A stretch of DNA of 45,855 nt from Pseudomonadota bacterium. GTDB lineage: Bacteria; Pseudomonadota; Alphaproteobacteria; Rhizobiales; Xanthobacteraceae. The notes beneath the pieces were generated by a model that saw only the letters and a program-made list of their open reading frames with translations, searched no databases and was not told where the DNA came from. Below, piece after piece: positions 6,828 to 12,962 of this stretch. The translations under genes were made by a program, and so were the position numbers. The DNA lies in assembly GCA_018242205.1 (NCBI GenBank), contig JAFECJ010000034.1:1-45855 (forward strand). The letters are read 5' to 3'. The first letter of the stretch is position 1; each line of letters begins with the position of its first letter.

Positions 6828-7148
6828 CTATTCGGCGACAATTCCCTGAGCTTCGCTTGTTACCCGGTCGAATAGGTCTTCAAGCAGCCGGCAGTGCAAA
6901 TCGACCAGAATATGCGCCTTGGCCACGATGAACCCGTGCTCTGCTCGCCCGAACGCCATCCCGCTATCACGCAGTCTCGCCGCCAAATGCACTTGCGCCC
7001 GGATACTGACCTTTTCGCCACGTGCCATCACCGAACGGTAATAGCTTTCGTCCATTCCCAGCCAGTCCGTTGAAAAGGCACTCCGGCTTTTGATACAGCC
7101 GATGATCAGCAATTCTTCGTAGGCTTGGTGGACTAAGTCTTTTGTCAT
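6828..7148 (-). CDS. Small HTH-like protein (DUF6626-like)
   Basis: A 106-residue protein. Residues 5-60 (AYEELLIIGCIKSRSAFSTDWLGMDESYYRSVMARGEKVSIRAQVHLAARLRDSG) follow the spacing of a single helix-turn-helix: a helix, S-x-x-x-FS-x-x-WLG, a turn with SYY, and a second helix leading to LAARL. This looks like a small rhizobial family I recall as DUF6626. The C-terminal half is helical (AKAHILVDLHCRLLEDLFDRVTSEAQ) and could mediate dimerisation. A DNA-binding regulatory role for the element is plausible but unproven. It follows the 7199-7756 gene by 50 nt on the same strand. Confidence 0.7.
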   Translation of the reverse strand: MTKDLVHQAYEELLIIGCIKSRSAFSTDWLGMDESYYRSVMARGEKVSIRAQVHLAARLRDSGMAFGRAEHGFIVAKAHILVDLHCRLLEDLFDRVTSEAQGIVAE

Positions 7149-7198
7149 TGTGTTCTATTTAGTGCCGGGCTTCCATAATGAGCAACCGGAAATTCCCC

Positions 7199-7756
7199 TC
7201 ACGTTCGCGCGAGCACCGACACCACACATATACTACTCACCTCAACGGCAAGGTCAGAAAGCGCCTGGTCGTCCAGGCCATACAGAAAGTCATACACGGC
7301 GTTGTCCAACGATACCTCATCGAGGTGCGCAGCTAGATCTTCTGTGAATAGAGCTGCTACCGTCATATGAGACGGGATCTTAAAGAACGCCGTTACAAGC
7401 GTTTCTTGCTTCTGCAATGCCGTTGCAATCTCGCCGTCGAGACTGAACCCCATAATTACTGAATCGTGCGCCAAGACGCTTCCATAAGCGGGAGTTAGGT
7501 CGAACACCTTCGGACGCGGGGTGCCGTTTGGGCCGATAGCAAGCTGGTAGGCATCTGGATGACGGCTGAAGTAGGCCTTTATGAGACCCTCCAGCGCTGA
7601 ATGAATAGTCTGCACTTCCGGATCGTGCGCTCCACGCTGGAAGATCCAGGTTCCAATTCCGCTCGTTGCGCACCCTGTAATTTGCGATGAATGCAGGCCT
7701 TCGAGTCGCTCTAGCGACATCAGATAAATCACGATCAGCTTCGCACAAGCGCGCAT
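7199..7756 (-). CDS. Uncharacterised element protein
   Basis: A 185-residue protein (173 if translation begins at the internal ATG at 7720, MSLERLEG); neither start has a clear ribosome site. The sequence is mixed alpha/beta, with HSALEGLIKAYFSRHPDAYQL, a loop with GPNGTPRPKVFDLTP, and a leucine- and acid-rich C-terminal half. No catalytic motif, membrane helix or named domain is recognised. It is divergent from the HUH Rep gene, with about 70 nt between start codons, so the two probably share a regulatory region. Codon use is balanced like other element genes. Confidence 0.6.
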   Translation of the reverse strand: MRACAKLIVIYLMSLERLEGLHSSQITGCATSGIGTWIFQRGAHDPEVQTIHSALEGLIKAYFSRHPDAYQLAIGPNGTPRPKVFDLTPAYGSVLAHDSVIMGFSLDGEIATALQKQETLVTAFFKIPSHMTVAALFTEDLAAHLDEVSLDNAVYDFLYGLDDQALSDLAVEVSSICVVSVLART

Positions 7757-7827
7757 TCTCGCGCGATAAATAAATAGAAAGACCTGAGCACAGGCCGCTA
7801 AAATAGGCCAGATACAGATTGTATTTC

Positions 7828-8781
7828 ATGGGCAATATCGACTTCGAGCAACGCAAACCAAACAACAGGACATTCGTCTCCCAAGACACTCTGCAGCGTG
7901 CTGACGCGCACTACGCTGGCAAGATCGCCGACTGGCGCAAACACCACTCGATAGCGCTGAAGCGGCATCGCACCGAGCGCAATTTCTTCGATATCGCCGT
8001 AACCCAATTATTCGAGACGTACGAAGGTGGTAATAACGACGCTCTTCGTTGCCTCGACAGGCTCGTCAACTGCACACAATCGTCTCGGTGTTGCCAGATC
8101 TTCTGTCCATCGTGCCGCGGACAACGCCAGGACAGAGCCGCATCAGACCTAGTCTGTGAATTTCAAGACGTCGATGAGAGTGAAATCAAGTTTATGACCT
8201 TACTGATAGGCGTCGAGCAAGATGCAGCCATCCTGCCTCAGCGCCTAGCCGAAGTCAGACAGCGCTTACGTAACGCCCTACACAACAACAAGGCGTCCCT
8301 AGCTGCGGAAAATGACCCGCTATGCATCGTCGGTGCATTCGAGTGCGATCTGAAGAACCTCGGAACGCAAGCAGATGCGTCCAGGCGAACGCAGGAATTG
8401 GTCAAATCGCTGGGTTTCGATCCAAAACATAAGCCATCGCAGTACTTGCTCCACTTGCACGCTGTCGCTGGGCGGCTAGACGAAGCCCGTCAAGAAGCCT
8501 TAAGAGCGATCATTGGAAAAGCACTGGGAGGCCTGCTCCCATATCAGCTCGATTTTAGGTCTCTGTACGCGAGCGAGACCAAAGAAGAGAACCTCGCGAG
8601 GCTCGGTCATTACATGTACAAGGCCCGGCTTCAGTTCGCCGATAATATCTTCGATGACAACTGGATGCAAAAGCGGGCGAAGTATCACACGCCCTATAAG
8701 GGCAAGGAGCTGGTCGATTATTTAAATGTGATCGACGAAATGCAGAACTTCAAAGGCTTGAAGTTCGAATGTCGGCTATGA
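7828..8781 (+). CDS. Probable HUH endonuclease, rolling-circle replication initiator
   Basis: A 317-residue protein, start ATG 7828 (a TTG lies 9 nt upstream). Motifs appear in the order expected for Rep_1-like HUH nucleases. A cysteine-rich zinc finger comes first (C82, C88, C89, C93, C96 in SSRCCQIFCPSC), then a hydrophobic strand KFMTLLIG (121-128) like Rep motif 1, then GAFE (169-172). HLHAVAG (209-215) carries the His-hydrophobic-His metal site, and YMYK (262-265) would supply the nicking tyrosine plus lysine. Such enzymes nick one strand and start rolling-circle replication or mobilisation. It is the only rightward gene in the element. A diverged transposase or relaxase of the same fold is the alternative. 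Confidence 0.6.
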   Translation: MGNIDFEQRKPNNRTFVSQDTLQRADAHYAGKIADWRKHHSIALKRHRTERNFFDIAVTQLFETYEGGNNDALRCLDRLVNCTQSSRCCQIFCPSCRGQRQDRAASDLVCEFQDVDESEIKFMTLLIGVEQDAAILPQRLAEVRQRLRNALHNNKASLAAENDPLCIVGAFECDLKNLGTQADASRRTQELVKSLGFDPKHKPSQYLLHLHAVAGRLDEARQEALRAIIGKALGGLLPYQLDFRSLYASETKEENLARLGHYMYKARLQFADNIFDDNWMQKRAKYHTPYKGKELVDYLNVIDEMQNFKGLKFECRL

Positions 8782-9162
8782 CGCCATAGCAACACACTCG
8801 ACCTTCATCTCATTACCCGACGAATGTTCATGCGTGAGCGCGGCTCTTGCCCGTTCGGCTGACTTCGACTGACTGAATGGTCCTTATCTTGAATGTTCTC
8901 GATGAAATGATCGTGTTGTCGTTCTGTGGTGTGCTCATGTCATTGGTATATCTATGTGTTTGCGTCAGCGGCTATGTTCGTTGTTTCATCGTGAGCGATT
9001 GACTTGTGCGAATGTTGCTTGTTGCTACTACGGCTGTAGTGAGAAGGATGGCTTTACGTTAATAACTAGTAGTGCCATTCCGGGCCCACCAAAATCGAAA
9101 TTCGTCCGCAATTATTGACGATCTGAGGCCCCTCGGCGCTTCGCACCAAATATCTACGAAAC
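8782..9162. other. Gene-free region with GT-rich strand bias downstream of Rep
   Basis: No supported gene between the Rep stop and the terminator of the zinc-ribbon operon. From about 8885 to 9060 the plus strand is clearly rich in T and G and poor in A/C, with many TGTT/GTTG/TGTG words. Such asymmetry next to a Rep gene would fit an origin, single-strand initiation site or small RNA, but no specific motif was identified. Confidence 0.4.
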
Positions 9163-9188
9163 CGCCCGGCAACAGACTTTGCCGGGCG
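9163..9188 (-). terminator. Strong stem-loop after the zinc-ribbon operon
   Basis: Perfect 9-bp arms CGCCCGGCA (9163-9171) and TGCCGGGCG (9180-9188) with an 8-nt loop lie 28 nt downstream of the stop at 9217 on the minus strand. Only a short GGTTTC follows, so it is terminator-like rather than ideal. Confidence 0.55.
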
Positions 9189-9216
9189 ATGCCACTAACG
9201 AACGAACTGGACGCAG

Positions 9217-9456
9217 CTAGTCACGGAATTCGACGAGCCTGTTCAAAAGCTCGTCGTGCGCATGGTCGTAATCTGCGCACTTTATGCCTTTGTGACGCTT
9301 CAAGAGTCCCTCCGCCTGCTTAGCCGTGATCATCGTGCGATGGTTACATTTCCGCACTCTGCACTCGACTTTGGCGTAGGGGTCGCCGCCCGGTTTGAAT
9401 TCGACGATCCACAGATCTTCCGTTCCGTGTTTTGGACAAACCAATGTACGCGGCAT
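9217..9456 (-). CDS. Small zinc-ribbon protein, second of a tandem pair
   Basis: A 79-residue protein starting at ATG 9456 with GGAGGA just upstream; longer upstream frames overlap the preceding gene and are rejected. A putative metal site is formed by C7-x2-H10-G and C32-x4-C37-x-H39 (segments LVCPKHG and VECRVRKCNHR), framing a short beta segment DLWIVEFKPGGDPYAK. The second half is basic and helical (TAKQAEGLLKRHKGIK), then acidic. The order C-x2-HG, hydrophobic strand, CR-x-x-(x)-C, His is shared with the gene 10 nt upstream, suggesting duplication. A nucleic-acid or protein-binding role is likely from the fold type only. Confidence 0.65.
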   Translation of the reverse strand: MPRTLVCPKHGTEDLWIVEFKPGGDPYAKVECRVRKCNHRTMITAKQAEGLLKRHKGIKCADYDHAHDELLNRLVEFRD

Positions 9457-9466
9457 CGGTCCTCCA

Positions 9467-9814
9467 TCACTCGTCGGCGTCGTCGGGGGTCGATGAAGTA
9501 GATCCAATGAAAACCCCGCGCTTGGATAGTGGCAGGACGGGCTTGACCGTTGGGACGAGCGGCGGTGCGAATTCCTCCTTAGTGCCGGTGTCGGACGATC
9601 CTCCGGCCTGTTCCGACGCGTCCAGATAGTTTTTGTATTCAGCCATGAGCCGTTTGGCTTGCCGCTCATTGCACCAACCGGTGTGGCGATCACCACACAG
9701 GCGGCAGATCGTCTTGAACTGGTGCATGGAATTTTTGGGCATAAGCACAATGCCCAGCCCGGCGAGGCCATGCATGCGGCAGACAAATTTTTCGACTTTG
9801 TTCTTGGAAGACAT
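9467..9814 (-). CDS. Small zinc-ribbon protein, first of a tandem pair
   Basis: A 115-residue protein. Residues 11-48 hold C12-x2-H15-G, a hydrophobic strand (GLGIVLMPK), then C37-x2-C40-x3-H44 with a further C48 (TICRLCGDRHTGWC), a probable zinc ribbon like that of its downstream neighbour. A basic helix follows (NERQAKRLMAEYKNYLDASEQ), then a disordered Ser/Pro/Thr tail with an acidic end (TSSTPDDADE). Start ATG 9814; no strong ribosome site is visible. It lies between the TGT-like gene (ends 9928) and the second ribbon gene on the same strand, so all three may be co-expressed, although a hairpin at 9850-9869 separates it from the TGT-like gene. Confidence 0.65.
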   Translation of the reverse strand: MSSKNKVEKFVCRMHGLAGLGIVLMPKNSMHQFKTICRLCGDRHTGWCNERQAKRLMAEYKNYLDASEQAGGSSDTGTKEEFAPPLVPTVKPVLPLSKRGVFIGSTSSTPDDADE

Positions 9815-9849
9815 TTTGTAGATCCACTGGACTGTATTTAGCTGCCCCC

Positions 9850-9869
9850 GCCGCGCAGGATCGCGCGGC
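9850..9869 (-). terminator. Hairpin between TGT-like and zinc-ribbon genes
   Basis: Perfect 7-bp arms GCCGCGC and GCGCGGC with a 6-nt loop lie 59 nt after the TGT-like stop (minus strand). There is no T-run. It could terminate or attenuate, and may separate the two units. Confidence 0.35.
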
Positions 9870-9927
9870 AGGTCCGATTTGTCTCAATTGCGAATTGGCT
9901 GCCGCGACGCTCGACGAGATCTGATTT

Positions 9928-11238
9928 CTAGAAATCGCGCTGTTCTTCGCTGTCGCGGTCAAAGCTGCCGTGTCGTAAAGCCATCAGGATGTGCTGATTG
10001 TTGTACAGCTCACTCATTGATCCCGATTTGATGACTTTTTCGATGACCTCAGCAGCGGAACCGACGACGTACGCCGTCGTATATTGGTGATCTAGACTCT
10101 CAACGTCGAAGAGACGGTTGGCCTGCGCTATTGCCCAACATAGGGACGAGAGGTTGTGATGGGCGATCAGCCAATCGCTGACTTTGTCGCGATGATATTT
10201 TCGCCTCCCGGTCATCGGAACGCATACGTCGCCGACTACCATTCGATTCCCGAGGGCGCTTGGCCACGGCCAGCGTAACGTGCAGCCCACGTGTGTTCGG
10301 CTTCCCGGCGCTTTGCGCATGGGCATGGTCATTCCCTTCGCGTCGAACGTCGGCAAAGTGAATAGCCTATCAGATCGAAGGGCTCGGAACGGGCTCGACG
10401 TATCGTAGCTAATTCGAATCTTTGAATTGACATGGCGGTTTAAGGCGCGCTGTAGCGCTGTCAGAAGGACTGCCGTCTCAAGCTCGCTGGTGCCGAGAAC
10501 ATGTATCCACCGCTTTTCGTGCAAGTCGCCGTTCGCGCACATAACGAGCACGCGACGGAGAAGCTGGAAGAAGTTGTGGCGCAACGGACCGGCGAACGCC
10601 CAGCCTTGGCCGTTAAACTCCTTGCGCACTGTGTCGTACCAGACGTCGCACTGCTGTTCGTCGTTTCCTTGGAGGACATTCAGCCAAACCATCTCGGTCG
10701 AGCGGTTCTGGCGATAAAACCGCAGATGATCGACGGTTTCTCTCAGACAATCGGCGAAGGTCGCGTACGCGTAGGGCTTTGGCGATCGGAGCGGGCCCGT
10801 CGGAACGTCGAGCGTGACTGCAATGTCGAACTGCTCCTGCCATCGAAGGATACGTAGTCGGTCGGCGTTGGAGTTCACTCTCAGGCGACCGGAGGCGATC
10901 TGATAGCCGCCACTATCGGCCATGATGACGGTGCCACCCTTGTTGCGGCGCGTGATGATGCAATCGCGCTTTTGACCTAGCGCCTGCCCAGCTGAGGTCA
11001 GGGCGTGGCTGATGCGGAAGGTCTGGTTCACAGGGTCGAGGAAATTCAGATCGGCCGGTGTAGTGCCTTTAGGTAGGGCGCGGGGCGCGCCGTTTTGTAT
11101 CCAGTCCCAGATGTCCATCGCATATCCGTCTGTCACGGCGGGGATATAGATGGCTTGGTCAGCGGGAGTGATGTCCTTCGGAATCGTAGGCGGCTTAGGA
11201 AAGTAGCCGAGCGGAGAAATCGTATCGGGGTGTGTCAT
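9928..11238 (-). CDS. tRNA-guanine transglycosylase-superfamily protein, DpdA-like
   Basis: A 436-residue protein, start ATG 11238; an upstream TTG frame begins inside a hairpin and is rejected. Motifs follow the TGT barrel. IMADSGGYQIASG (D108) equals the TGT DSGGFQ loop, VTLDVPTG (D144) the second Asp region, LNVLQGN (189-192) the QGG strand, AFAGPLRH the GG(L) segment, and IHVLGTSE the MGVG segment. ISYDTSSPFRA (D279) aligns with the nucleophile region FDCVxPTR, and HHNLSSLC (360-367) with the IHN motif. The CxCxxC zinc ligands are not intact; only C319 and C339 remain nearby. DpdA paralogs insert preQ0-type bases into phage and island DNA, so DNA modification is the favoured role, by inference. 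No 7-deazaguanine synthesis genes are near. Archaeal-type TGT or an inactive relative are alternatives. Confidence 0.65.
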   Translation of the reverse strand: MTHPDTISPLGYFPKPPTIPKDITPADQAIYIPAVTDGYAMDIWDWIQNGAPRALPKGTTPADLNFLDPVNQTFRISHALTSAGQALGQKRDCIITRRNKGGTVIMADSGGYQIASGRLRVNSNADRLRILRWQEQFDIAVTLDVPTGPLRSPKPYAYATFADCLRETVDHLRFYRQNRSTEMVWLNVLQGNDEQQCDVWYDTVRKEFNGQGWAFAGPLRHNFFQLLRRVLVMCANGDLHEKRWIHVLGTSELETAVLLTALQRALNRHVNSKIRISYDTSSPFRALRSDRLFTLPTFDAKGMTMPMRKAPGSRTHVGCTLRWPWPSALGNRMVVGDVCVPMTGRRKYHRDKVSDWLIAHHNLSSLCWAIAQANRLFDVESLDHQYTTAYVVGSAAEVIEKVIKSGSMSELYNNQHILMALRHGSFDRDSEEQRDF

Positions 11239-11274
11239 CGTTCTATTCTTTCTTGGGTTGTGTTTGAAGACGCA

Positions 11275-11299
11275 CTGCGCCCCCAATGAGGGGGCGCAG
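11275..11299 (-). terminator. GC-rich 10-bp hairpin between two element genes
   Basis: Arms CTGCGCCCCC and GGGGGCGCAG pair perfectly with a 5-nt loop (AATGA). It lies 25 nt past the stop of the upstream gene (11325) and 36 nt before the TGT-like ATG on the minus strand. No T-run, so it may attenuate rather than fully terminate. Confidence 0.5.
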
Positions 11300-11324
11300 G
11301 TCCGTCGAGTGATGGGCGCAGTGT

Positions 11325-12224
11325 CTAGGCGGGCTCAGGCTCGCGCTTTTTAGATCTGGCCTCGGCGTCTTCTTTCGGAGTAGGGGCGGCCGAAGTCGCA
11401 GTGCTAGACGGAGCCGGGGCAGCTAGAGCCGGGCTTTCCTGGAAATGCGCGTTTTCGTTCGTCTGCTCTTCGCCACAAACGCTGCAGAATGTAATCGTCA
11501 GCTTTCTTGCTTTGGCGTTGTAAGCGCCAAAGAACTGAAGATCTTTGCCTTCAGGCAATTCGACGTCTTTGGCAAGCTCGACCGTTATTGGCTTTGCTTT
11601 CTTGCTCGACGTCTTGTTCAATGATTGGGGCGATTTCGCGCGCTGCTGCTCCACGACCGAGCTAAAGTCGCCGGAATCCTGGATCGCTTTTTTCAAGGTT
11701 TCAGCGTTGAGCTCTGCGCGCGGAGTATCTTTGAACTCGTCGTGGAGCCACTGAGTGGCATACTTGTATAGCGATACACTCGATCGTTCGCTGCTAAAGA
11801 AAAAGCCGGTCGTGTGGCGCACGACAAGAGATATAACTGCATCGCCTTGACTGACGTATTGCAGTGCGACCTTTTTTAGGGCGTCAAATTGTGGTCTGGT
11901 CAGGCTGTAGAGCTTGCGAGCTTCTTCCTTTCTCGGATCATCGTCGGGCAGGCCCTCAAAGTAACGGTCAGGGATATTCCACTTCAGTTTGAGGCGCTTG
12001 CCGTTGTCGCGAGCTATATCGAGCTGATTGTTCTCTGCGACGATTTTCGCTCCTTCCTTATTGATCGCGTCATGGAAGTCCTGGCTTGCGTCAGGATCTG
12101 CGTCGATTCCGAATGATGCGCGGTACACAAGATAACAGTAGGCCGCCGCCATTGCGGCTGACGTGTCTGCCTCATTGGCGGCCTTACGACCTGCGTCAAT
12201 CCAGCTTTGTAGATTCTCGTTCAT
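11325..12224 (-). CDS. Uncharacterised element protein upstream of the TGT-like gene
   Basis: A 299-residue protein. ATG 12224 is chosen because AAAGGA lies 6 nt upstream; a longer frame to 12296 exists but lacks support and crosses towards a palindrome. The first 200 residues are largely helical and charged (LQSWIDAGRKAANEADTSAAMAAAYCYLVYRA, and a segment TRPQFDALKKVALQYVSQGD), a basic linker follows (KTSSKKAKPITVELAKD), then a beta segment and one CxxC (FCSVCGEE near residue 254), ending in a low-complexity Ala/Pro/Ser/Thr tail with charged terminus. I recognise no family. It directly precedes the TGT-like gene on the same strand, so it may act with it, for example in replication or DNA recognition; this is speculation. 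Confidence 0.65.
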   Translation of the reverse strand: MNENLQSWIDAGRKAANEADTSAAMAAAYCYLVYRASFGIDADPDASQDFHDAINKEGAKIVAENNQLDIARDNGKRLKLKWNIPDRYFEGLPDDDPRKEEARKLYSLTRPQFDALKKVALQYVSQGDAVISLVVRHTTGFFFSSERSSVSLYKYATQWLHDEFKDTPRAELNAETLKKAIQDSGDFSSVVEQQRAKSPQSLNKTSSKKAKPITVELAKDVELPEGKDLQFFGAYNAKARKLTITFCSVCGEEQTNENAHFQESPALAAPAPSSTATSAAPTPKEDAEARSKKREPEPA

Positions 12225-12293
12225 TGAACATCCTTTGTTGCATCTGCATGCCGAAGGTGCTTCAACCGTTAGGTCATGCTGCGGGGTTTCGGG

Positions 12294-12314
12294 CATGTTG
12301 AATCGCTCAACATG
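12294..12314. promoter_or_regulatory. Operator-like palindrome upstream of the 12224 gene
   Basis: Perfect arms CATGTTGA (12294-12301) and TCAACATG (12307-12314) with a 5-nt spacer lie 70-90 nt before the ATG at 12224. The size and symmetry suit a dimeric HTH repressor; the element's AlpA-like or HTH-like protein are candidate binders by inference. Confidence 0.45.
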
Positions 12315-12529
12315 AAAAACGGCCGTTTAGGCATAGGTCCGCGTTCGGCGGTTGTGGCGCCGTCGCTCATTTTCGAAATTTCGTGCCCCTCTTCCGGCGA
12401 CAAGACGTGTTCGTACCGCCGCGCTCTGTGCGGCAGCGTCATGTCACCTACGGGCCAGTTCTTCGGTTGTTAATTCGTCGGGGATTTCTCCTTGGCTAGG
12501 GTGGGGGCTATGTCTTGGACGACGGCAAC

Positions 12530-12574
12530 GGAACCAAGGGCCTTGCTGCTCGAAAGTCGAAGTACCTTGGTTCC
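12530..12574. repeat. Perfect 10-bp inverted repeat after alpA
   Basis: GGAACCAAGG (12530-12539) and CCTTGGTTCC (12565-12574) are perfect inverted arms around 25 nt, starting 8 nt after the AlpA-like stop (minus strand). A long-loop terminator or a protein site for Xis/integrase are both possible. Confidence 0.45.
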
Positions 12575-12582
12575 GCCGACGC

Positions 12583-12840
12583 TCATCCCAGATCGCCTTT
12601 GAGACGGCGGACTGGGCGGGTGTTGATGAAATCTTCGACCTCGCTCTCTACCCAGACAGATCGGCGGCCAAGTTCGCGCGAACGCGGAAATTCGCCCCTC
12701 ACCATGAGGGTCCAAAGCGTAGTGTAACTGCAGCCGACGCGGCGCAGGACTTCTTTCTTAGGCAAGAAGCGGGCCGGTCGTTGTTCAGATGACTTCGAAG
12801 GGGTGTCTGTCTGGGCAATCGAAAAACGGTCAATGGGCAT
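12583..12840 (-). CDS. alpA: AlpA-family excisionase/transcriptional regulator
   Basis: An 85-residue MerR-like winged-helix protein of the phage AlpA group. The domain covers about residues 24-75: ARFLPKKEVLRRVGCSYTTLWTLMVRGEFPRSRELGRRSVWVESEVEDFINTR, with the usual K/x-EV-x-x-x-VG-x-S-x-T-x-W start and the W-x-x-x-EV-x-x-FI end. AlpA proteins activate or assist excision of P4-like elements and regulate the integrase. Its position next to the integrase gene, 122 nt apart on the same strand, is typical of P4-type satellites and integrative elements. The ATG at 12840 lacks a strong ribosome site. Confidence 0.85.
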   Translation of the reverse strand: MPIDRFSIAQTDTPSKSSEQRPARFLPKKEVLRRVGCSYTTLWTLMVRGEFPRSRELGRRSVWVESEVEDFINTRPVRRLKGDLG

Positions 12841-12962
12841 TCAAGAAATCTCGGCTCTGCTTGGCGGAGCCGATTGAGTTGACAGCAGAAGTCTCCTTCG
12901 GCAAGGCGAAATAAAATTTCTTTCAAATTATTGCTAAGTGATATCAATGGCTTGCGCGAGCA

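Larger units (their letters stand above)
12225..12582. other. 358-bp gene-free region between AlpA and the uncharacterised gene
   Basis: No supported gene. It holds the promoter region of the leftward gene starting at 12224, an 8-bp palindrome at 12294-12314, and a long-armed inverted repeat at 12530-12574, both listed separately. Confidence 0.5.

Noticed and set aside
9217..9786. 189-residue frame including the second zinc-ribbon protein
   Set aside because: The first 110 residues are Arg/Ser/Pro-rich and overlap the preceding gene; the ATG at 9456 has a strong ribosome site.
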